Assembly: GCA_020740775.1 (NCBI GenBank)
Contig: JAHEWK010000007.1
Coordinates: 496,001 to 560,000, forward strand
Direction of reading: 5' to 3'
Length of the DNA stretch: 64,000 bases
Source: Ilyonectria destructans
Taxonomy: Eukaryota; Ascomycota; Sordariomycetes; Hypocreales; Nectriaceae
Both the position numbers and the translations under genes were made by a program. The notes below the pieces were generated by a model. The model had not been told where the DNA came from. It worked only from the letters and a program-made list of their open reading frames with translations, and made no database searches. Each line of letters opens with the position of its first letter. Positions within the stretch are counted from its first letter, which is position 1. This document shows, in pieces, positions 54,888 to 64,000 of the stretch.

Positions 54888-56748
54888 ATGGGTCACTCGC
54901 AAGCCCAAACCTCTACGGAACCCGAGATAGTGGACAGGCCTGTCGAGGGCGCTCTATCAGTTATCGAACGGGTGGCAACCGCACCTGCACCTGAACCACT
55001 CCATCACACCACCGAGTCCTTCGAGATTGAAGCGCCTCCTCACCTGAGCAACCGCAGGAGAATGATAATTATCTTTCTGATCATACTCTGCAACCTAACG
55101 CAAGTAAGCATTTGCCACGATGAAATCCATCGAGTGACGATCATGTCTGATACTTTACAGTTCATCTCCATGTTCACGACAGTAGCAGGAGGGTTCAAAT
55201 TCAGCTCAGAGCTTGGACGCGATGTTGGACCCGGACAGGCGAACTGGATGGCTGCGGCTTACTCGTATTTACCACTTCTCGCCAGAGATCTATAAGCGTT
55301 ACTAATTTGGTGTTCAGGTTGACACAAAGTGCCTTTGTGCTAATAAGCGGGCGCCTTGGTGCAATGTTTGGCCACCACAGGTTGCTACTTCTTGGAGGCG
55401 CAATCATTGTTGTCTTCTCTTTGGTCAACGCCTTCTGTACTACGTATAGCTCATTCGTAGCCGTGCGTGGTCTAACGGGTGTAGGAGGTGGAATTCTGAT
55501 GCCTAATGCCGTCGCCACACTCATGATCATGGTTCCACCAGGTAAAGCACGGAATGTCACGCTAGCTACCTTTGCTGCCTCACCTCCGGTCGGTGCATTA
55601 ATCGGCGCATTACTTGCCGGAGTGTTCCTTGAGAAGGCGGAATGGAAATGGCTGTTCATTTTAATGTGAGTAAGTCCTGACATTTGTACAAGAGAGGTGC
55701 TGACTGCCCATAGCGCGCTTTTTGGCCTGTTGGTTTTCTCTGCCCTGTTCCTTGTCCTTCCACACGAAGTACCGGTGGATAAGGAAGGCAAGATTGACTA
55801 CGTAGGAATTTTCCTAGGCCTCAGCGGCCTCTTGCTTTTCAACTTCGCCTGGAAGTGAGTTGCCCAAGTCTCTACTCACCCAGTCAAGTTCGCTAACATC
55901 GCGCTCACAGCCAAGCACCCTCTGTTGGGTGGGGCACACCGTACATAATTGCCATCGTCATCTTATCGGTCGTGTTTCTTGCTGCATTTTTCATATGGGA
56001 GAAGAGTTTCGCCCAAGAACCAATAATGCCCCTCACCATCTTTGCCGCACCAACATTCACAGCTTTGCTTTTCGTTGTCCTTTTAACGTACATGTCCGTT
56101 GGGATTTCCCTCTGGTATATGGTTGCTTGGCAACAACTACTTCGAAATTGGACGGTGTTGCAACTTGCAATTGGCTGGATACCCTTCAGCATTGGAGCCT
56201 CCATGGCCGTGGGTCTTGCCGCTTGGCTTATTCCTCGGATGGAGGCACAGTATATTATGGCCATTGGTGTTGTGACTTCCTTTCTTTCTCTATTACTCCT
56301 GGCAACGATGCCCGAGCAGCAGAGCTACTGGATACAGACGTTCCCTGCTGTATTCATCGGCAGCATCTGTCCCGATTTCGTTTACGTGGCCGCCCAAATT
56401 ATTGCTAGCAATAGTGTTGGGAAGCGTGAACAAGGAGTAGCCGGCAGTCTCATCGGAACTTTGAATCTGTATGGAAATAGTCTGGGGCTTGGTATCGCTG
56501 GGACGCTGGAGGTGCAGCTCGTGAAAAATGGAGCAAGCGAAGTCATGGGTTTCCGCGCCGCATTGTACTTCGGAGCTGCATTGACCGTGGTAGCTCTAGC
56601 CTTGGATCTTGCATTTGTTAGAATGCCAAAGGACGATCGACGAGGCTGGAAATCTTCTGATTCTCCAGATATCTTGGAAAGCTCGATCGAGGCGAGGACG
56701 GCGACGGTCGACGGCCAAAGAGATCATGTCAGTGAGAATCGTGTTTGA
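54888..56748 (+). CDS. MFS drug:H+ antiporter, DHA2 (14-TMS) family, Atr1-like
   Basis: Model: join(54888..55103, 55161..55264, 55318..55665, 55714..55854, 55911..56748), 548 aa. The four introns of 48-57 bp all have GT...AG ends; intron 2 has a perfect TACTAAT branch site. The cytoplasmic N-terminus (about 60 aa) is followed by about 14 hydrophobic helices. The WMAAAYSLTQSAFVLISGRLG stretch with the motif-A loop GAMFGHHR (about 115-127) and a motif-C-like ASPPVGALIGALLAG are typical of DHA2 pumps related to yeast Atr1. It would export small molecules across the plasma membrane by proton exchange. Beside two dioxygenases and a Zn2Cys6 regulator, export of or self-protection from a metabolite is a reasonable inference. 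The substrate is unknown. Confidence 0.88.
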
Positions 56749-57291
56749 GGTGATGGATGGGTGGGACGAACAAAGAGACTGAAAGCTCAACGGGTCACTC
56801 GAAAGGCAAATTGATAATGACTGCCGGGGTGATGCGTCTGCAGCAGTATGGAAGGCTTAGATTGAGGACAGTGGAATAGACAAAATATCACAGATACTGC
56901 TATCAGTACCGTCTGGTCAAATACTTCACAAGAGGGTGCCGCAGCAATGAGCTAAAACATCTTATCAATTGAGCATGATCGTGATGGTGCCTGCTGATGA
57001 AGGTGGGCAGTCTATATCTCTGTCCTAAGAGCATGTACGGTAAGCTTCTAAGACTAACTAACTGGGTCGAACCAGTAGCCCAAAGGCAAGCTGGAACTCC
57101 AACATCCCTTGTATCCCTAAACAAATATTCCCGACACACCGCATGTTCTACATTTGTGACGACTCGTTAAACATCACTGTTAACCGGACTAGACCACCTC
57201 GGACATGATGCAACACATTGTTAATGTTGGCATTGCTATTTAATTAAAGCTAAAATATGTTTGATATGGAGCCCAAGACATCCATTGCCAT
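56749..57291. other. Intergenic between convergent genes
   Basis: The 3' regions of the MFS gene (plus) and the PhyH-like gene (minus). I see no additional gene or repeat. Confidence 0.6.
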
Positions 57292-58175
57292 TCAAACAAG
57301 ATCGACAGGGATGTACTTCGACCAATCCCCCTTCGCCGCCAGGAAATCGAGGGGTTCCATGTGCTCTACTGCACCGCCATACGGGCGACTAACGTAGTAG
57401 CCCAGCAAGCGCTGAATCTCCGCCGGGAAGGTTTGAGCCACCTCCAGAGGAACAGCAAGGTACTGGTTCTCTTCCTGGCGACACCAGCCAGGAGTCATGG
57501 AGGCACTCAGAAGCACGCTCGTTTGGTTGGTGGTGTTTGCAGTTTGACCGCAGTACGTGGAACCGAGGCTATTAAGAAGGTCAGCAGGTCCTCTTCACCA
57601 CCTGGCGGAGATACGTACCTGATAATTGCATCGCCCTTGCTAAGCGTGACCAAGTATTCGTCTTTATCAGACGGGTCACGAACGTCATTCCAATGGTTAG
57701 AACCAATCACCACTCTGACCGCGCCCTCGTCTTTCCCAATATCAGTGGCTGCGAATGCAATGCCGAAATCAGTCTCCCTTTTCGCGGGGTGGCGGGTATG
57801 GTGGCACTCGTCTTGCCTGCGAAGACCCCAGCCTTTGGAGCCTGGCAGCGACGTCAAGACAGAAGTCATTGAGATCTGGGGCTCTGCAGTGGACACGGTT
57901 CTCTCATCGGAATAGTAAATGATACATGTGTCGGTGAGAAGACGTTTGGTGAGATCCAGGTATAGGGAGTTCATCACCAGTTTTGTCGTGAAGGTTTGAC
58001 TCTTGCCCGCGAGGCCAAAGGTTTGTCCTCCAGAAACCGGACCCAACTCAGCCAATGCTGCATCTAACGTTGTGGTGGATGCAGCGCCTTCAATGACAAC
58101 GACGCCATCTGCCTTGAGAGCCTGGAGAACATCATGGGCGTCAGCGTCGGCTGGAAAGCGATTGACAGTGGACAT
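57292..58175 (-). CDS. PhyH-family protein lacking all catalytic residues (pseudo-dioxygenase)
   Basis: Model: complement(join(57292..57568, 57619..58175)), 277 aa, one 50-bp intron (GTACGT...TAG). The fold signature of phytanoyl-CoA dioxygenase-like proteins is clear: an N-terminal DGVVVIEG segment, FGLAGKSQTF, GAVRVVIGSNHW, KGDAII, PGWCRQEENQYL, and a C-terminal LLGYYVSRPYGG. Aligned with the neighbour at 58,791, the metal ligands His141/Asp143 are replaced by Arg119/Gln121, the distal ligand His219 by Cys192, and the 2-oxoglutarate Arg pair 229/230 by Thr202/Ser203. The frame is intact and splicing is normal, so it is not a decayed gene. It may be a pseudoenzyme, a regulatory subunit or a non-oxidative catalyst. 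Confidence 0.85.
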
Positions 58176-58790
58176 CTTGAGAGATCAGGGACCTTAGAAG
58201 GGCGAATAATAAACAAATAATAGTATGAGTTGCGGAAACTTTTATTTCTGTCGGAAGTTGACTTGCGATACGGGGTTGGTGAGGTTCCAAAGACGATTTT
58301 TATGCATCTTCTAATTTAAAACCACCCAGTCACAATCAAGCGTCTGTTTATCTGTAGTGAGTAACCGCTTACGGAATGGCTGTCTCACTTTGTGGCGACA
58401 GACGGGTCATCTCTTATCATTTCCGAATCGGGTTTCTTTCAGACATCCGCTAGGGAGATTGAGCGACGAGATTTAGTGCCTGATTAAAACTGGTGTCGAT
58501 AGGCTCACTAACCCTTCTTGAGAATGTCCTAGTTGGAGTGCGACGTAGGCTACAGAACCCATCTGGGGTGAACAGAGACAATTGCCAGCGCAGCCACATG
58601 CTGCCCCAGACTCTTATCACTCGTCTAGAGATTGTCCACTTCTAGGTTGTGATGATAGCGACTAAATATATTTACACTGCTCTACCACACCCTAGATTAG
58701 CGGCATCTCGCCACACATCACATCAAACTACGCGTCGTCAGCCATCTATTTCACATCGATATCTGTCTTAACCACACTCGAACAGTCAAG
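58176..58790. promoter_or_regulatory. 615-bp bidirectional promoter of the two PhyH genes
   Basis: The two start codons face away from each other across this interval, so the paralogues probably share control. A CCG-N4-CGG everted triplet (58,365-58,374) is of the kind bound by Zn2Cys6 dimers; the regulator at 60,053-62,305 is a candidate but this is unproven. A TATA-like taaatatat lies at about 58,663 on the plus side. Confidence 0.4.
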
Positions 58791-59899
58791 ATGCCGAACC
58801 CTCCCCACCAAGCCAAGAACCCCGAGGTTACTTCCCTGCCTGCCTCGGCGCCCATTGAGGATATTGTCAAAGTCATTCAGCGAGACGGTGGCATCATCAT
58901 CAAGGGCTTTCTCACTGACGCGGAGGTGGAGCAGATCCACAAAGAAGCCGCTCCTCACTACGAGAAGGTCGGCAAGTATGTGGGCACGCTGTTCCCCTCC
59001 GGAGACCCTCCTTTGAGGTTTGTTTTCCCCACGGGCCGTAGAGTACTTGGATTTTGGCTGAACTTCGATCTAGCGGATTTGCCGGCAAGTCGCCCACCTT
59101 TGCTCACAAGGGAATCAACCACCCCACGTACCGAGAGACCGCAAAGGCTCTGCTCAGAGAGGAATCGTCAGTGTACCCATGCCAAGTTCCGTGCAGTCCA
59201 ATCGCTAACTTGAGTATAGGTACCCTTTCCGTGATGGCAAGCGATACAAGTGTGTTTCGAACCCTGTCTTGGCAGTTTCGGAGGCCTTCTCCCGTGGTCG
59301 GTCAGCCGCCCAGCCTCTCCACCGTGACGACATGGCTCAGCACTTTGATCACATTGAGGGAAGTGGAGAGAGTTCTCTACTGGGATTACTGGTGGCCGGA
59401 ACTGTAAGTTGACGGCATGCGTTCCACGGGCTCGACATCCAAGTTCCGTTACTAACCCGGTTTTTGTCAGAAATGTACCTTTGAGAACGGCGCTACTCAG
59501 GTGATTGTTGGCTCTCACCTATGGCCCGAAGGTGCTACAACAGGCCCTGCCAACCGTGCGCTGTGTTCCACCTGCGAGATGGAAAAGGGGGACGCCGTTT
59601 TTATCATTGGCAGTATCTGGCACGGCGCAGGTGCGAACATCACCGACGGTCGACGAGACATATTTTCCTGCCACATGGTCCGTGGTTCCTACAGAGCCGA
59701 TGAAAATCAGTACCTGGGTATCTCCACTGAAGTCATCAAGACCTTTGAGCCCGAGGTTCAAGCTTTGTTGGGATACTCAATCAGCCACCCGAACTGTGGC
59801 CATGTCGACATGAAGGACCCAATTACCATCTTGGGTAGTGAGGAGGACCCTTTTAAGTATGGAAATTTTCAAGGAGAAGTCATTTCGACGAAGGCGTAG
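58791..59899 (+). CDS. PhyH-family Fe(II)/2-oxoglutarate dioxygenase, intact
   Basis: Model: join(58791..59017, 59074..59166, 59220..59403, 59471..59899), 310 aa. Introns are 56, 53 and 67 bp; the second uses a GTCAGT donor, chosen because it alone keeps the frame into the YPFRDGKRY exon. The catalytic set is complete: His141-Arg-Asp143 (PLHRDD), distal His219 (GSIWHGAGAN) 78 residues on, and Arg229/Arg230 for 2-oxoglutarate. Relatives include FtmOx1 and AsqJ-type enzymes that oxidise fungal alkaloids and meroterpenoids, as well as phytanoyl-CoA hydroxylase. The substrate cannot be told from sequence. Probably cytosolic (no signal peptide). Confidence 0.88.
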
Positions 59900-60052
59900 T
59901 TGCGGTTTGAAGGATACAATAGCTTTTGCTAGTTGAACTTGCCTGAAATTGATGACCTTATTCTCACTCAGCACCCCCAATTACTCATGCTACATAAGGA
60001 ACAGAGCCATTCAGCCTCTAAATCTTTCTTTGGACAGTTATCTCGATGAGCC
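59900..60052. other. Short convergent intergenic region
   Basis: 153 bp between the stop of the dioxygenase (plus) and the stop of the regulator (minus). No structure noted. Confidence 0.5.
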
Positions 60053-62305
60053 CTAAAGAAGTATGTTGAGTTCCATGCCCAAGTCTTTGACAATGCCCTT
60101 CCATCTTGCTGCGCCTGTTGTGTCATGGTCCGATTGCTCCCATATCTTTTTGAGAATCAGCACAAGGGATAGAGGTGAAGTGAAACCCAGCGTTGTATGC
60201 ATATTCATCAGACCGGTTTCAAAGCATGTCCGTGATTCTGCGCTTCGAGCGTGCACTGCAATCATGAACACAGGCCAAAGGCATGCCTGAAGCCAAGAGA
60301 GACTTTTAAATGACTCCAGTGACCCTTGTACACATTCTTGTATTCTCTGGTTGCTTGAGTCAAGGAAATATACGTCGTGATAGACAAAACAAAGCATGCC
60401 ATTCCTCCACAGTTCGTTGAAGGGTGTGGCAGAAGATAAGTAATCAGACGTAACCGAAGAAACATCAGGATCCCAATGATGGATCTTGTTCACAAGCTCG
60501 CCCACTTGTGGCATGAGTTGGAGAAGTTCTAAGTTCGAGCCTTTTGCAGTTTTGAGTCTGTCCACTGCGGCAGAAAGGTCCGTCGCTTCGCGTAGAAAGA
60601 GATGCATGCGGAAGTCTGGCGAATTAGCCCACCAGTGATCTTGTTGACTGGCCATGTCTGCGTCTTCGAAGATCTGATCAAGGGCTGGTACTGAGTGTGT
60701 GGGTAGTCGTTAGTATGAAAGACTTGGATAAAGGTATAGTGTGCACAACTACCTCCACAAATACACTTGAGCTCATCAAGAGACGCCGGGGATTGGTATC
60801 CGATCAACAGTGTCCGCCCCATCGTGACCATCCAATTAAATTGTTGCAGCACACACTTCATCGCTGGGCCAATGCGGCCTTTAGACTTTATTAAGCCCAG
60901 CACGAGTAATCGACGGCATCCAATGAGCTTTGAGCTCCAAGTATCCATTCCGGTTCCGATAACCTATGACATTTAGCCAACATTGTGTGAAGAGGTAAGG
61001 GAGCATTTACATCAAATATAACTGAAAGAAGCACCGTTGCGCCAAGGCCCCAAGCTTCATTATCCGATTGCAGGGCATCACGAAACGAGTCCTTTAGAGC
61101 CGCGCGATAAGTCTTGATGACATAATTTGGAAGCTGGCCCAGTTTAGTGAGATGAAGGGCTGATGCGAACAAGATCGAATTCAGCAACGGCTTGGATTCT
61201 TTTGCCAGAGAACAGTATACGGCCCTGTAAGGGTTCCGATCTGGCTCAACTGGATAGAGTCGTAAGGCAAGATTGTTGATGACTAGACAATAATGAGATA
61301 GCTTCAGAGTTTGAACCAGGGGACCTAAAACTTACAATGGCTGAACAAGTGCTGATCAAACGGAGTACTTGGCTGTGTCGTAACCAAGCTTTCGCTGATA
61401 AATCCGTTGATAGTTTCCTCAGCCACAATTTCCTCGTCGGCGACTTGATCTCCACCAAAAGAACTCTCAACGTCATCTATGCTGGTTGGAGAGCCTTGGG
61501 AATCGGAGCTGCTTTGTGTGAAGCACGACAGACCCAGAAGGGAAGGTCCTTCCGCGAAAGGCGACAAGGACAATTCCATGGACTCAAGAAATGGTGCTCC
61601 CTCATTGCTTCCGCTTGGGTCGGCAAAGCCTTGCCACAATCTCCCCATGTCTCTATTGAGTTCATGGGAGCTCAAGCCGTGGAGGAATGAATCTATGGTG
61701 TGTGGTAGAGAACCGGTAGCGGTATAAGAATCGGTCGTCATGAAATCGGTATCGTTTTCGGGGGCGGCACGTGTCTCTTGGAACGATTCGATGGGGACGT
61801 TTGGATCCTGTGTACCTCTAGCAGCCAGGTGCTGTGTTTTGGGGGACGTCTTGGCTGGTGGATACCCTTGTTCGTGGACAAACACGATGGTACATTGATC
61901 AGTGTCTTTAGGGGTATTTGATTCGAAAGAGGAATCAGTGCCATGGGTGGTGTCATCCCCAAAGCTGTGCGGCTTCTTCGGCTTGGTTAAGCTTGCATGA
62001 CCTGAGCCGCGAAGCCGCGATTTACGCTGAGGCTTTCCACGTCCATTCTGGGCAGGGCTACCTCTCGTGGCCTTGGACACCATTTGACCGTCGAGGCCGT
62101 TACAGGCCATGAAATCAGTGAGTCTGATACCATAGCCCCCGCATTCTGCGCCTCGCAAGCGGCAGTTCCCACATGATGGCTTTGCTTCGTCGCATTTCTG
62201 ATGTCGCTTGCGGCAGGTCCAGCAACCTGGGATGCAGTGAGAAGGCTTATCTGGGAATCGGGTTTCATTGGGTCACAAACCAGTTCTAGACCTCGTACCA
62301 TTCAT
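60053..62305 (-). CDS. Zn2Cys6 transcription factor with Fungal_trans_2 domain
   Basis: Model: complement(join(60053..60690, 60753..60963, 61011..61282, 61336..62226, 62281..62305)), 678 aa. The first exon is only 25 nt; its end (RSRTG) splices over a 54-bp intron to CWTC, restoring the classic fungal N-terminus. Cys10, 13, 20, 27, 30 and 37 make CX2CX6CX6CX2CX6C. Basic residues follow the cluster (about 55-85), then an acidic/Ser-Thr-rich linker (about 100-300), then the Fungal_trans_2 (DUF3468) region from HFINNLALRLYP (about 306) to a C-terminal ...IWEQSD..RWKGIVKDLG. Nuclear regulator, possibly of the neighbouring oxygenase and transporter genes. All introns are 47-62 bp and in frame. Confidence 0.87.
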
Positions 62306-63212
62306 CGTTGCAGTGAGTCGATTCTGGTCACTCGATGCTCTGGCGAGAGGGATACGGTTGGACCCAGCGATGCCTGCTCAACAAAATGATAAGGTGACGG
62401 ACAAGGAGCTGGACAAAGAGATGCTGGGGTCTACCCATGGCGGTAGATTTAGCGTATAATTCGCAGCGAGTTAGTCTTATCTTGATCCCCGCAATTCTCA
62501 TTACATGCTCTCCTCCTGTCCCTTGTCTACAGATTTCCCCTCGCACACAGCCATTGCCACAGATCTCTACCACTCCCTGGAGATGAGAGCCAATGGGAGT
62601 ATTTCTGGAGTCTATTAATAAGCGCCTCAAATCTCCAATCTGAGCAGATATCCAAGAGGCGGGAATGGTACAGATACAGATGAAGATCGTGTCGCGCCCT
62701 GATAGCGTCAGGAATATTTCAACGATCCACATTGGCCGAGATAAAGGTCAGAGATAGCGATAGCAGGTCAGATAGCCTTAGTTTAACCCAAATGGGATGC
62801 GATGGAAACTGTTGCAAGCTCCAAGACACTAAAGTACTTGGCTAACCACCAAAATGGAAAAAATAAGCTACGGTTGGCTTTTAGGGATAGCCTTGAGCCT
62901 TGATGAATGCTTGCCATCTGATAGCGATCCAACAGTCGTCGGTTCTCGCAATTCTGTATCCGCACTCTCCAGCAAGTGAACATGTCGAGAATTGTAGACG
63001 AATCAGAGCAATTGCAATAATCCCGTTACCGACATCGATAAGCATGGCAGCTATCAATGCGACGAGATAGACAGTCCAGAGTCATCACCCCTCTGTCTCC
63101 TGGGATACTGGGCCAACCTTCGGCTGTAAGATGTGTTTAAAAGCACGCGGCATCCATAAATCCATCCTTCCAACTCACAAGAAAGTCACAATTTTAGCAT
63201 CGCGCCTGCATC
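62306..63212. other. Intergenic: divergent promoters of regulator and permease
   Basis: About 900 bp between two start codons facing outward. No gene, repeat or RNA was recognised; small open frames here do not show coding character. Confidence 0.55.
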
Positions 63213-64000
63213 ATGTCTCCGACCACCATGCAAGAAGACCACCTTCCGCACACATTTGGGCTGTGGAGCGGCATCAGCGTTGGCTGGCTTACCCTTAACG
63301 TTTTCGGAGGCCTGTCGTTTATTCTGTTTGTCAGTCTTTCTGCAGGAGGTATTCCGGCTCTTCTCTATGGCTTGTAAGTTCTCTCGAGGGTCCATCTGTA
63401 CGGTCTACTAATTTACGAAGCATTGGTTCAACTGTTTGTGTCTTCTGTATCATCTTGGTGTTTGCGCAGTGTGCATCCAGATTCTCGACGGCCGGTAAGC
63501 CCACGTGTCAACCAGTCCATAAGACCTTACTGACATAATCGCAGGCGGCGCCTACCATTATGCAGTGTTTCTATTCCCTGAAAAGTACAAACGCCAGTTT
63601 GCCTACCCGCTTGGCTGGCTGAACTACCTCGGTTGGGTCTTGACGCATGCAGCTTGTTGCGCGATTGTGGCAACCTTGACCCTGGCCGTGGTTAATTTGT
63701 GTCGCCCGGAATTCGACGTGTCGACCCGATGGCAACTCTTTCTCGTCTATTTGGCCGTGGTCTTGATTTGTTGGGTCATCAACCTCTTCGGACTCAAGGG
63801 GATCCCTACATTAGAACTCTTTGGATGTTGGTCTCATGCCTGTCACTAATTTGCAAATATGATGCTAACTTTCTTTTAGGTTGGGCCACGGTTCTTGGAT
63901 TTGTTGCATACACCATTGCTCTTCTCGTCAAGGCACCTAAAGCGTCAGCGGAGTTTGTTTTTGTCGACACAAACAATGATACGGGGTAATAAACCCTCTC
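63213..64000 (+). CDS. APC-family amino-acid/GABA/choline-type permease, 5' part
   Basis: Runs off the window. Model: join(63213..63373, 63421..63494, 63545..63826, 63880..>63991), with a probable further donor (GTAATA) at about 63,992. Introns are 47, 50 and 53 bp; the first has a CTACTAAT branch site. The short N-terminus (about 15 aa) is followed by hydrophobic segments. The signatures GLWSGISVGWLTLN, SAGGIPALLYGF, AGGAYHYAVFL, WVLTHAACCAIVA and NLFGLKGIPTLE resemble fungal Uga4/Hnm1-like permeases (bat1 type). It probably imports amino acids, GABA or choline at the plasma membrane. The start was chosen as the first ATG giving an intact first helix; ATG at 63,228 is possible. Confidence 0.8.

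Noticed and set aside
61987..62301. Alternative first ORF of the regulator starting MVRGLELVC
   Set aside because: It reads the zinc-cluster region in the wrong frame; splicing 62,281-62,305 to 62,226 restores all six cysteines.

Overview
The window looks like a filamentous ascomycete (Pezizomycotina, possibly Eurotiomycetes; inferred). The grounds are 47-67 bp introns with GT...AG ends and CTRAC/TACTAAT branch sites, a Zn2Cys6 + Fungal_trans_2 regulator, a DHA2-type MFS pump, and a large AT-rich block whose decay is C->T in CpA/CpG context on both strands, the mark of repeat-induced point mutation (RIP). There is a sharp switch at about 50,683: to the left is a transposon graveyard, to the right an ordinary gene-bearing segment.

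Left block (1-50,682). Five kinds of RIP-ruined element can be recognised: (i) Gypsy-B, a Ty3/Gypsy chromovirus (1-7902, continuing at 40,814-42,227); (ii) a PIF/Harbinger-like DDE transposase (about 16,880-17,700); (iii) a Ty1/Copia element with 181-bp LTRs (19,567-25,129, minus); (iv) a Tad1-like LINE (from about 25,130, plus); (v) a RIP-mutated copy of a second Gypsy family, Gypsy-A (31,397-39,833, minus, with a perfect 5-bp target duplication). Two almost identical, fully open, un-RIPed Gypsy-A copies of 8455 bp sit in inverted orientation at 7903-16,357 (minus) and 42,228-50,682 (plus). Each has 442-bp LTRs, a long gag (834 aa), a pol (1429 aa: protease, RT, RNase H, a duplicated Cys module, integrase, chromodomain) joined to gag through an in-frame A-AAA-AAC heptamer and a TAATG stop/start overlap, and an antisense, intron-containing gene for a small Zn2Cys6-like coiled-coil protein.

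The two intact copies lack matching target duplications individually, but their flanks match crosswise (gcaag with gcaag, cctgg with cctgg), the single LTR polymorphism follows the same crosswise pairing, and the gag gene of Gypsy-B is cut in two at the same points. The 25.9-kb segment between them has therefore been inverted by exchange between the two elements, or the assembly is flipped there.

Right block (50,683-64,000). After about 2.4 kb without a recognisable gene come: a secreted Ala/Glu/Pro-rich protein with a 36-bp coding minisatellite; a 548-aa DHA2-family transporter; two divergent PhyH-family (Fe(II)/2-oxoglutarate) dioxygenase paralogues sharing one 615-bp promoter region, one catalytically intact and one lacking every metal- and 2OG-binding residue; a 678-aa Zn2Cys6 regulator; and the 5' part of an APC-family amino-acid/GABA-type permease that runs off the window. 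Pump + oxygenases + regulator beside a repeat block is typical of an accessory, possibly secondary-metabolite, locus, but no backbone enzyme is present in the window, so the pathway cannot be named.
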